64,000 nt of DNA from assembly GCA_019429205.1 (NCBI GenBank), contig JAHYIT010000006.1:1-64000 (forward strand), in the 5' to 3' direction. Each line of letters starts with the position of its first letter. The stretch's first letter is position 1. This document shows positions 1 to 8,349 of this stretch, in pieces. The DNA is from Mariniphaga sp. GTDB lineage: Bacteria; Bacteroidota; Bacteroidia; Bacteroidales; Prolixibacteraceae. The notes below the pieces were generated by a model, which did no database searches, was not told the origin of the DNA, and saw nothing but the letters and a program-made list of their open reading frames with translations. The translations under genes and the position numbers were made by a program.

Positions 1-198
1 AAAGATCAGTACAAACTGGTAGTTGAAGGAAAAACACCAAATGAAAAAGGCTATGAATTGTATAATATTCAAAATGACCCGGCAGAAACAAAAAACCTGG
101 CTGATGAATATCCTGAAATATTGGAGGAAATGCAGGCTGAATTGCGCAAATGGCAGGAATCTGTATTGAACAGCCTGACAGGAGCGGATTATAAGTAA
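1..198 (+). CDS. Sulfatase, C-terminal fragment (cut by window edge)
   Basis: The open frame enters from the left edge and stops at TAA 196-198, giving the last 65 residues of a protein. The segment reading YELYNIQNDPAETKNLADE is the usual closing motif of S1 sulfatases, where the C-terminal subdomain ends in a 'LYDL..DP.E..NLA' strand and helix. The catalytic N-terminal half lies outside the window, so subfamily and signal peptide cannot be judged. It is co-directional with the sulfatase 87 bp downstream and is probably the left neighbour in the same sulfated-glycan locus. Confidence 0.8.
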   Translation, partial: KDQYKLVVEGKTPNEKGYELYNIQNDPAETKNLADEYPEILEEMQAELRKWQESVLNSLTGADYK

Positions 199-285
199 AA
201 ATATTGATGCTCCATTCGTTTGAAGTTGAAAAGTTACTTGCATAAAATAGTAAAGTTGAAAATAATAAACCTGTAATTTTTAAAA

Positions 286-1644
286 ATGGAACGAAATCAT
301 CCTGTGCTTTTGAGCCTTTCCCTGGCCGGTATTATGGCATTTTCTGCCACGGGCAGCCGGTTAAGTGCACAAAACAAAACCATTGCCAAGCCTAATATTG
401 TAGTAATCATTCCTGATGATTTGGGATGGAATGATGTGGGTTACCATGGTTCCGAAATTAAAACACCCAATATCGACAAACTTGCAAAATCAGGTTTGCG
501 GTTCGACCAGCATTATGTGATGCCCACCTGCACGCCCACCCGGGTGAGTCTTCTTACCGGGAAATATCCAAGCCGCTACGGGGTTACCGGCCCGGATTAC
601 GGGGAAGTAATCGACCTGGGCGATCCGACGCTGGCAAGCATTCTCAGTGCAAATGGGTATTATACGGCCATAGCCGGAAAATGGCATCTGGGTTCCCCGC
701 CATATACACCGTTAAAGTATGGTTTTCAGTCATCTTACGGTTATTTCGACGGGCAGATTGATCCATACACGCACGAATACAAAACAGAAACTGAATTGAC
801 AAAAAGAGAATCGTGGCACCGGAACGATGAATATTTGACGGAAGAAGGCCACGTAACCGATTTACTGACTGCCGAGGCGGTACGGATAATTGAGGAGGAG
901 CGGGAAGAGCCGTTTTTCCTATATCTGGCTCACCACGTTCCGCACTTTCCATTGGAAGAGCCCGATGAATGGATGTCGCTTTACGATGATTTGTCCATGC
1001 ATCCTTCGCGTAAATTGTTTGCTGCCAGTGTTTCCCACATGGATGACGGTATCGGAAAAATTATTGATGCGTTGGAACGAACAGGTAAACGGGAAAATAC
1101 TTTGATATTGTTTCTGAGTGACAATGGTGGTCAACATAGCTGGCACAGCAACACCGAATACCGTGGAAAGTACGCAAACAAGCCTCATTCTGTCCTGGGC
1201 AACAATTTCCCGTTGCGTGGCTGGAAAGGCGATTTGTACGAAGGGGGAATCCGGGTACCGGCCATTGCCAACTGGCCCGGAAAACTGGAACCAGGCGCTG
1301 CTGATTTTCCTATGCACATGTCTGACTGGCTTCCAACGCTTTGTTTTTTAACCGGAATAAAAACGGATTTGGAAAATTTGAAACTGGATGGCAAAAATGT
1401 CTGGACTTTGTTAAATGGAGAGCAGAATGTGGCAGAAGAACGTTCGATTTACTGGAAAACAAATCAGGCTTTTGCTGCAAGGGAAGGAAATTGGAAACTT
1501 CTGGTGCACAGAAACAACAACAAAGCCGAATTGTACAACCTTAAAAATGACTTCCGGGAATCACGCGATCTCAGCAGTTCCAATCCTGAAAAGCTGGAGC
1601 ACCTGATGAACCTTCTGGAAGAATTCAAAAAAGGAGACCGGTAG
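286..1644 (+). CDS. S1-family sulfatase (arylsulfatase A/B-like), exported
   Basis: Predicted to hydrolyse sulfate esters on a glycan in the periplasm. The 452-residue protein starts with a hydrophobic signal segment (about 7-28, ending SAQN), so export is likely. Metal ligands are visible as PDD at 43-45. The maturation motif is CTPTR with Cys82, the residue converted to formylglycine, followed by SLLTGKY. The SDNGG and GWKGDLYEGG segments match the family core. It is about 90% identical in protein to the sulfatase at 15502-16863, with unevenly distributed nucleotide identity. The substrate position is not readable from sequence; the neighbouring GH78 suggests a sulfated rhamnose-containing polymer. 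Confidence 0.92.
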   Translation: MERNHPVLLSLSLAGIMAFSATGSRLSAQNKTIAKPNIVVIIPDDLGWNDVGYHGSEIKTPNIDKLAKSGLRFDQHYVMPTCTPTRVSLLTGKYPSRYGVTGPDYGEVIDLGDPTLASILSANGYYTAIAGKWHLGSPPYTPLKYGFQSSYGYFDGQIDPYTHEYKTETELTKRESWHRNDEYLTEEGHVTDLLTAEAVRIIEEEREEPFFLYLAHHVPHFPLEEPDEWMSLYDDLSMHPSRKLFAASVSHMDDGIGKIIDALERTGKRENTLILFLSDNGGQHSWHSNTEYRGKYANKPHSVLGNNFPLRGWKGDLYEGGIRVPAIANWPGKLEPGAADFPMHMSDWLPTLCFLTGIKTDLENLKLDGKNVWTLLNGEQNVAEERSIYWKTNQAFAAREGNWKLLVHRNNNKAELYNLKNDFRESRDLSSSNPEKLEHLMNLLEEFKKGDR

Positions 1645-1696
1645 AAAATTTTAATAGAAAACAGGTTTTAAATAAATCAAAACGAAATATTTCAAC

Positions 1697-3307
1697 ATGA
1701 AGACACTTTTTTTTGCAGCCGTATCATTGAGTGCGCTTTCTTTGGCCGGATGCAGCCATCAACAGGAAGAACAGAACCCCCGTCCGAATATTTTATTTGC
1801 CATAAGCGATGATCAATCTTTTGCCCACACCAGTTTTGCCGGTAGCAAATTTGTTAATACACCGGCTTTCGACAGAATCGCTTCAGAAGGTGTTTACTTT
1901 ACCAATTGTATTGCCGGTTCTCCTGGCTGTGCCCCCTCGCGCAGCAGCATTGTTACAGGCCGCCACCACTGGCAAAACGAACAATCGGGGCAACATGCCT
2001 CGTCGTGGCTTAAAAAGCATGTTCCGTTTATTGACCTGCTCGATGCCAACGGTTATATTACCGGGAGAACAGGGAAAGGCGTTTCTCCGTTTCGTTATGC
2101 ACAGGATGACACTGATTCGCTCTGGCGCGCCACCGATGCAGCAGGCATTGCGCACAGCAACATCCGTTACGAAGATGGTACTCCCGGCGACGAGCGCCCG
2201 GCAAAGTTTATCAGCAATGTGAATTACTTCGAAAACTTTAAATACTTTATGGAAAATGTGAAAGGAGATAAACCGTTTTTTTTCTGGTATGGCGCCAGCG
2301 AACCCCACCGGGCTTTTGAGCAGGATGCCTGGAAACGAACAGATAAGAAACTGGAAGATGTGGAAGTTCCCGGTTTTTTTCCCGACCATGAAATTGTAAG
2401 GGGCGATATTCTGGATTATGCAGTTGAAATTGAGTGGTTCGACCTGCATTTGCAACGGATGCTGGAATACCTCGAAAAAACAGGCGAACTGGAAAATACG
2501 ATTGTGATTGTGACTTCAGATAACGGTATGGCTTTCCCGAGAGCAAAAGCCAATTGTTATGAATATGGTATTCATGTTCCGTTTGCCGTGCGTTATCCGG
2601 CAGCATTTCCCGGTGGCAGAACAGTGGATTACCTGTTGGGATTTGCCGATTTGGCGCCTACCATTTTGGAAATAACTGGCACAAGCAGCGACGGAATGTT
2701 GCCCATTTCAGGAAAAAGTGTTTTGCATATTTTGAAATCGAAACAGGAGGGTGTAGTGGATGAATCAAAAAAATATGTATTTACAGGCAGGGAAAGACAT
2801 TCATCTTCACGTTACCTGAACTGGGGCTATCCACAGCGGGCCATCCGAAGTCACGATTATTTACTTGTGTGGAACATGAAACCCGATCGTTGGCCATCTG
2901 GTGCGCCTCAGCGCATTAAACCCGAAACTGATAATGAACTTTGGCCGCTATATGGAATCGACCAAAACGGCGAGCACCATTCGGAATGGGCCTTTACAGA
3001 TATTGATGCTGCTCCCACCAAATCGTATATTATCGAAAACTGGCAGGATGAAACTATTCGGCCGTATTTTGATTGGACTCATGCCAAACGTCCCGAGTTT
3101 GAATTGTTCAACATCAAAAACGACCTGTATAACCTGACCAACCTGGCAGGCAAACCTGAATTTACAGCGGTTGAACAAGAATTGAAACAAGCGTTACTGG
3201 CTGAATTGAAAAAATCACAAGATACACGAATTGTTGGGCCGGATAAGGAAGTGTTTGATTCCTACATTCGTTACAGTCCGATGCGGGAGTTTCCGAAGCC
3301 TGAATGA
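1697..3307 (+). CDS. S1-family sulfatase lipoprotein (heparan N-sulfatase-like)
   Basis: The 536-residue sulfatase has a lipoprotein signal ending LAGC (Cys19), so it is probably anchored in a membrane facing periplasm or exterior. The metal-binding SDD sits at 37-39. The formylglycine motif is CAPSR with Cys78 in GSPGCAPSRSSIVTGRH, a form common in the N-sulfoglucosamine sulfohydrolase-like branch. The TSDNGM segment carries further metal ligands. The gene follows the upstream sulfatase by 52 bp and is followed by a strong terminator, so these two plus the truncated gene may form one transcript. Substrate specificity is inferred only from context. Confidence 0.9.
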   Translation: MKTLFFAAVSLSALSLAGCSHQQEEQNPRPNILFAISDDQSFAHTSFAGSKFVNTPAFDRIASEGVYFTNCIAGSPGCAPSRSSIVTGRHHWQNEQSGQHASSWLKKHVPFIDLLDANGYITGRTGKGVSPFRYAQDDTDSLWRATDAAGIAHSNIRYEDGTPGDERPAKFISNVNYFENFKYFMENVKGDKPFFFWYGASEPHRAFEQDAWKRTDKKLEDVEVPGFFPDHEIVRGDILDYAVEIEWFDLHLQRMLEYLEKTGELENTIVIVTSDNGMAFPRAKANCYEYGIHVPFAVRYPAAFPGGRTVDYLLGFADLAPTILEITGTSSDGMLPISGKSVLHILKSKQEGVVDESKKYVFTGRERHSSSRYLNWGYPQRAIRSHDYLLVWNMKPDRWPSGAPQRIKPETDNELWPLYGIDQNGEHHSEWAFTDIDAAPTKSYIIENWQDETIRPYFDWTHAKRPEFELFNIKNDLYNLTNLAGKPEFTAVEQELKQALLAELKKSQDTRIVGPDKEVFDSYIRYSPMREFPKPE

Positions 3308-3376
3308 TAGAATGATTTTTTATTAAAAGAGTTTTCTCAATTTGTAATTTTGATTGAGAATTTAGTTTAGTTTGAC

Positions 3377-3405
3377 AAAACCGCTTCTTTTAAGAGGCGG
3401 TTTTT
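3377..3405 (+). terminator. Rho-independent terminator after the first sulfatase group
   Basis: The hairpin has left arm AACCGCTTC and right arm GAGGCGGTT (one G-T pair), a six-base TTTTAA loop, and a following TTTTTC tract. It lies 70 bp after the sulfatase stop at 3307 and before the GH78 gene at 3502, separating two transcription units. A second weaker hairpin (TTCTCAAT...ATTGAGAA) precedes it at about 3335-3361. Confidence 0.8.
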
Positions 3406-3501
3406 CTTAAATTTGTGATTCAGGTTAAACTGTAAAATATGAATTCCGTAAAATTCTACTTTGCATTACAATTTGTTTTAAAAGACTTTTAATAACCAAA
3501 A

Positions 3502-5922
3502 ATGAAGAATTATTCCATCTTTTTTATGCTGTTTATTTTGTTTTCCTGTGTTCAAACTTCTGAAAAAAATGATCATGTTGTTTTTGGTGAAAACAGCAAC
3601 GCACAGTGGATTCAGGATGGCAGTCCTTTACCTGAGAGCGATTCGCTGTTTTACCTGGATGATCCGGCTCCACTTTTCAGAAAAGATTTTTCACTGAAAA
3701 GCAAAATTGAAAAGGCTACACTCTTTATCACCGCTGCCGGATATTATCATGCCACAATAAATGGCGCCCCGGTTGGTATGAATGTGCTCGATCCGGCCTG
3801 GACCGATTACAGTAAACGCATCTATTATTCAGAATACGATGTTACCCCGCTGCTGGCAGCGGGAAATAATTGCCTTGGTGTTGCCTTGGGAAATGGTTTT
3901 TATAATCCGCTTCCCCTCCGGAAATGGGGACGACGGAATTTGAGAAACGATTTAACCGTTGGCAAACCCACGTTCATTGCCAAACTTCTTATCACTTTTA
4001 AAAATGGAAAAACAGAAGAGGTGGTTACCGATGAAACCTGGAAATATGCTTACGGCCCCATGGTTAAAAACGATGTTTACCTGGGGGTGGTGTACGATGC
4101 CCGAAGAGAAATAAAAGACTGGAATTTTCCCGGTTTTGATGACCGTTCGTGGAGTTCGGCTGAGCCAGGCAAAGCTCCGGGAGGGCAGCTTCAAAAAGCA
4201 TTTTTCCCGCCTGTTCAGATAACACAGGAAATAACACCGGTAGAAATTTATAGACCTGAAACAGGTATTTTTATAGTGGATATGGGCGTTAATTTTACAG
4301 GCACTTTTAAAATGAAATTAACCGGCGAAAAAGACGATACGGTTGTGTTCCGGTTTGGCGAACGCGTTTATGAAGACGGCACGTTAAACCCGATGACAAC
4401 TGTTGCCGGGCAAATTAAACGAAAAGGAATTGGCGGCCCCGGCGCACCCGCTATTGCCTGGCAAACCGACAGTTACATTTTTAAAGGAGAATCGGAAGAA
4501 TGGTTTTCACCTGATTTTACGTATCATGCCTACCGGTACATGGAGATTTCAGGATTGAAAAATAAGCCTGAACCGGAAGATATTCAAGGGTTGTTTTTTC
4601 ATTCAAATATCCCTAACCTGAACAGTTTTAACTGCTCGTCCGATTTATTAAATTCGATACAGGAAGCCACCGAGAGAACATTTTTAGCCAATCTCATCAG
4701 TGTTCAGTCGGATTGCCCGGCAAGGGAAAAATTTGCATACGGTGGCGATTTGAATGCAACCAGCGAATCGTTCATCTACAATTTCGATATGCAGGAATTT
4801 TACCGCAAAACCATTTACGACTGGGTGGATGCCATGAACGACTCGACTTTTGTGGACACGGCTCCCTACACCGGAATAGCCTACTGCGGAATAAGCTGGG
4901 AGTCCGCTTTTCTAATCACACAATATTACCTTTATTTGTATTACAACGACACCGAAATTGTAAAAGAACTCTATGGCCTGAATAAGAAATGGATGGACAA
5001 AGTGGCCCGGCTTCATCCCGACGGAATGGTGGACAAAGGACTGAGCGACCATGAATCGATGGAACCGGTTCCGGTGCAGTTAACGGGCACCAGTCATTAC
5101 CTGCAATGTGCCAGGATTATGAAAACTTTTGCTTCGGTGATGGGCGACAAAACAAATGAAACGAAATACGAAATGTTTGCCGATGATTTGAAAAAGAAGA
5201 TAAAAGCTGAATTCTGGGACAAACCTGTTACCGGAAAAATAAACCGGCAGACGCTGTTTGCTACCCTGCTTTATCATGAGATTATACCTGAAAAAGAATT
5301 GGATGCCGCAACGGATTCTTTACTAATCGCGGTTAAAAACGGACCGTCAGGCCACTTCAGCACCGGAATTTTTGGTACGAAATATATACTGGAAACGCTT
5401 TCTGAAAATTATTCCCCGGAGATGGTGTTCAACATTGTGAACAGCACAACTTATCCGGGCTGGGGATTTATGATTGACCGGGGCGCCACTACCATCTGGG
5501 AAACCTGGAAAGAAAGCGACAATACCTATTCGAATTGTCATCCCATGTTTGGGACTGTAACCGAGTGGTATTACCGCTGGCTTGGCGGAATCCGGCCCGA
5601 TCCGCAAAATCCCGGATTTAAAGAGTTTATTTTGGCGCCTGCAACTCCCGAAGGCCTCGATTTTGTAAAGTGCAACTATCATTCTCCGTTCGGCGAAATT
5701 GTATCGAACTGGCAAAAAAGTATGGAGAATTCTTACCGGTACGAAATGAAAATTCCTGCAGGAAGCACAGCAAATGTAAAATTACCGGTTGATGATTTTC
5801 AATCCATTTCTGTTCAGAAAAACAACATGAATATTGAAAAAGGGAAAATTGAAGGTTTAGAGTCCGGAAGTTTTAAGCTGGACGAAGGGAGTTACCTCAT
5901 TACAGTTACAAAAATAAATTAA
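3502..5922 (+). CDS. GH78 alpha-L-rhamnosidase, lipoprotein
   Basis: Predicted to release terminal alpha-L-rhamnose from polysaccharide fragments by an inverting mechanism. The 806-residue protein has a lipoprotein signal ending LFSC (Cys16). It shows the GH78 layout: N-terminal beta-sandwich with 'HATINGAPVG..LDPAWTDY' (about 80-110), a second sandwich, an (alpha/alpha)6 catalytic barrel from about 380 to 700, and a C-terminal beta domain. The catalytic-loop motif QSDCPAREKFAYGGDL near residue 400 corresponds to the family's DCPxRxExxxxxGD, with its Glu as presumed general acid. RGATTIWETW near 660 is also conserved. It begins a run of tightly spaced genes (13 bp to the next). With the surrounding sulfatases, it points to a sulfated rhamnose-containing glycan. 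Confidence 0.9.
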   Translation: MKNYSIFFMLFILFSCVQTSEKNDHVVFGENSNAQWIQDGSPLPESDSLFYLDDPAPLFRKDFSLKSKIEKATLFITAAGYYHATINGAPVGMNVLDPAWTDYSKRIYYSEYDVTPLLAAGNNCLGVALGNGFYNPLPLRKWGRRNLRNDLTVGKPTFIAKLLITFKNGKTEEVVTDETWKYAYGPMVKNDVYLGVVYDARREIKDWNFPGFDDRSWSSAEPGKAPGGQLQKAFFPPVQITQEITPVEIYRPETGIFIVDMGVNFTGTFKMKLTGEKDDTVVFRFGERVYEDGTLNPMTTVAGQIKRKGIGGPGAPAIAWQTDSYIFKGESEEWFSPDFTYHAYRYMEISGLKNKPEPEDIQGLFFHSNIPNLNSFNCSSDLLNSIQEATERTFLANLISVQSDCPAREKFAYGGDLNATSESFIYNFDMQEFYRKTIYDWVDAMNDSTFVDTAPYTGIAYCGISWESAFLITQYYLYLYYNDTEIVKELYGLNKKWMDKVARLHPDGMVDKGLSDHESMEPVPVQLTGTSHYLQCARIMKTFASVMGDKTNETKYEMFADDLKKKIKAEFWDKPVTGKINRQTLFATLLYHEIIPEKELDAATDSLLIAVKNGPSGHFSTGIFGTKYILETLSENYSPEMVFNIVNSTTYPGWGFMIDRGATTIWETWKESDNTYSNCHPMFGTVTEWYYRWLGGIRPDPQNPGFKEFILAPATPEGLDFVKCNYHSPFGEIVSNWQKSMENSYRYEMKIPAGSTANVKLPVDDFQSISVQKNNMNIEKGKIEGLESGSFKLDEGSYLITVTKIN

Positions 5923-5935
5923 GAGAAATTCGATT

Positions 5936-8308
5936 ATGAAACGATTAGTTGTCATTCTTTCAACATTTTTTTTCTTTTTAATTAGCTCCAAAGCACAGGA
6001 AAAAATTTTCCCCGGGGCTGACGAAAATACGCCTTCAAAAGCGCAGTATTTTAGCTGGATAAATAATACAAACGAAGGAACAAACGAAGAACATACAAGA
6101 ATCAATTTGGATTTTTTTGCCTGGTTAAAAGAAGAATATGGGATGCAGCTCGATATTTATGCTTTCGATGCGGGTGCAATAGACGGAGCCAGGTTCTATG
6201 GCAGCATTTATTCCGATCGTTTCAAAAAACAATTTCCGAATGGTTTCGATCCTCTTTATCAACAGGCAAAATCGCTGGGTATTCGTTTAGGAGTTTGGGG
6301 AGGACCAGATGGTTTTGGCGATACGCCGGAGGAAGAAAAAAACAGGGCAGATCAAATGGTAAAATTATGCCGAGATTACGAATTTGCATTGTTCAAATTT
6401 GATGCTGTTTGCGGACCATTGCGTCCTGAAAAGGAAGATGCTTTTATCAACATGATGCGGGAGTGCAGAAAATATAGCCCCGATTTAATTTTGTTAAACC
6501 ATCGCCTCGGGTTGAATAAAAGTAAACCTTATGCCACTACTTTTTTATTTGGAGGTGCTGAAACTTATATCGATGTACACATGACAAACAGTATAACTGC
6601 TCCTCATAACCGGGCAGAAGCATTATCCCGCGGACTTGTGCCCGGATTGCAGCGATTAACGGAAGACCATGGCGTTTGCCTGTCATCGTGCCTCGATTAC
6701 TGGGATGATGATCTGGTGTTACAGGCCTTCAACAGATCGTTGATTCTGGCGCCCCAGATTTATGGAAATCCCTGGTTGCTTCACGACGATGAGTTTTCGA
6801 AACTTGCCCGAATTTACAACCTTCACAGAAAATACAGAAATATTCTTTTTAATGGAAAAGTGCTTCCTGAATCCTACGGACCACATGCTGTTTCACGCGG
6901 CGATAAAAATACACGATTAATAACCTTGAGGAATTTGCAATGGACTTCCGAATTTTATACAATTAAACTGGATGAGGAAATTGGTTTGGAGTCGAAAGGT
7001 AAAATAACCTTGATACAGTTGCATCCTACCGAAAAAGTACTGGGCAACTTTAAGAGAAGCGATCAGGTAACTATTGAAGTTTTACCATTCCGGTCATATA
7101 TGTTGCTGGCTACTTCAGAAAAATATGATGAGCCTGCAATTATTGGTTCTGATTTTCAAGTTTTAAAAAATGTAAAAGGAAAACCTGTTGAAATCGAGAT
7201 ACTTGGGATGCCCGGGACGAAATCAGAAATAGCGCTTATAAACCCGGAGTTATACAATGAAGCATCACTTGACGGGGAAAATAATTCTGAATTGATTGAC
7301 GGAAAAACAATTCAGATAGATTTTCCAGGAGAAGAATTGAAAGATGAATTTCACCGGCACCTTGGTTCTTTCAAAGAAACAGAAATACCTGAAGACGCTG
7401 AAACATTATATGAAGCCACCGTTTTTTCAACCGACAACAATGCGCTTGAAGTACGTTCGCTGGAACGTTCGGGCAAAACATCTGTTCAGGAAGTTAAAGC
7501 TGCACGCGATGCATTCTTCAATCAAAAAGCTTTTGTAGAACGAGGCGTTTGGGATCGCAACCTGTTTGACGGAGACACGACAACCGGATTTTGGCAAACC
7601 CGAAGGTATCAGACTGACAGGGGATGCCTTAGAATTGATCTTGGAAAAATTCAGGAAGTGGACGAAATAATTTTAACCGTCCCCGATATGTTTTCGCTCC
7701 TTCCAATATTACCCGATGAGGGAAATTATGTGGAAATTTCAACAGACCTTAAAAATTGGGAACAAATAACATTTATGACTGAACTCAAAATACGAATTCC
7801 CATGAGTAAGCCGGTGAGATATCTCAGGTTTAACCGGTTTCCTCAACAAATTTCGGAAATTGAAGGAGTAACCGGAGGAAAGAGCTTAGATCGATCCCTG
7901 TGGCGGGCATCAAATTTGTTTGCGCATCCGAATTACAAAAAGCCAGTAAAAACATGGAAAACCGAAGTAAAACCAGAGGAGGTTGCGAAAGGAAGTTACC
8001 TGTGTGTGGCAATTAACGGAAAGCATGGCAGGGAAGGGGCCTATGCTGCCGCAAAGGTTGACGGGAAATTTATTGGCGCTCCCAACAGGGCGCCTTCACA
8101 CCTGAGCAATCCGTGGGAAAGCTTTAATCCGAGCAAAGAAAAAAACTATACCTATTACATTCCTATGTTGGAGGAATATAAAGGAAAAACAATTGAGGTA
8201 TTTGTGATGGGATACGATGAGGAAAATCTTAACTTTTTCCCGGATTTATGGATAACAGCTTATCCGCATCCCTGGGAAAGAAAACTATTGGTTTTAAACC
8301 GGAAATAA
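5936..8308 (+). CDS. Exported clan GH-D-like TIM-barrel protein with discoidin-like domain
   Basis: Probable glycoside hydrolase of unassigned family. The 790-residue protein has a signal peptide (1-20, ending SKA). Residues about 40-330 look like an alpha-galactosidase-type (GH27/36/97 clan) barrel: YAFDAG, LGIRLGVWGGPDGF, then LFKFDAV, where Asp156 occupies the place of the clan nucleophile, followed by a 'LILLNHRLG' strand. A C-terminal F5/8 type C (discoidin) sugar-binding domain is suggested at about 540-650 (LFDGDTTTGFWQT...LRIDLGK...YVEISTDLKNW). It sits 13 bp after GH78 and is probably co-transcribed. The barrel fold and nucleophile are inferred from motif spacing, not from an alignment. 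Substrate unknown. Confidence 0.65.
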   Translation: MKRLVVILSTFFFFLISSKAQEKIFPGADENTPSKAQYFSWINNTNEGTNEEHTRINLDFFAWLKEEYGMQLDIYAFDAGAIDGARFYGSIYSDRFKKQFPNGFDPLYQQAKSLGIRLGVWGGPDGFGDTPEEEKNRADQMVKLCRDYEFALFKFDAVCGPLRPEKEDAFINMMRECRKYSPDLILLNHRLGLNKSKPYATTFLFGGAETYIDVHMTNSITAPHNRAEALSRGLVPGLQRLTEDHGVCLSSCLDYWDDDLVLQAFNRSLILAPQIYGNPWLLHDDEFSKLARIYNLHRKYRNILFNGKVLPESYGPHAVSRGDKNTRLITLRNLQWTSEFYTIKLDEEIGLESKGKITLIQLHPTEKVLGNFKRSDQVTIEVLPFRSYMLLATSEKYDEPAIIGSDFQVLKNVKGKPVEIEILGMPGTKSEIALINPELYNEASLDGENNSELIDGKTIQIDFPGEELKDEFHRHLGSFKETEIPEDAETLYEATVFSTDNNALEVRSLERSGKTSVQEVKAARDAFFNQKAFVERGVWDRNLFDGDTTTGFWQTRRYQTDRGCLRIDLGKIQEVDEIILTVPDMFSLLPILPDEGNYVEISTDLKNWEQITFMTELKIRIPMSKPVRYLRFNRFPQQISEIEGVTGGKSLDRSLWRASNLFAHPNYKKPVKTWKTEVKPEEVAKGSYLCVAINGKHGREGAYAAAKVDGKFIGAPNRAPSHLSNPWESFNPSKEKNYTYYIPMLEEYKGKTIEVFVMGYDEENLNFFPDLWITAYPHPWERKLLVLNRK

Positions 8309-8349
8309 AAATCAACAAAATCGAAAATAAAATTCATTCAAATCGGATT

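Noticed and set aside
919..1317. 132-residue antisense frame within the first sulfatase, matched by a similar frame at 16138-16536
   Set aside because: The conservation only reflects the near identity of the two sulfatase genes on the other strand; the antisense products have no recognisable domain or signal.
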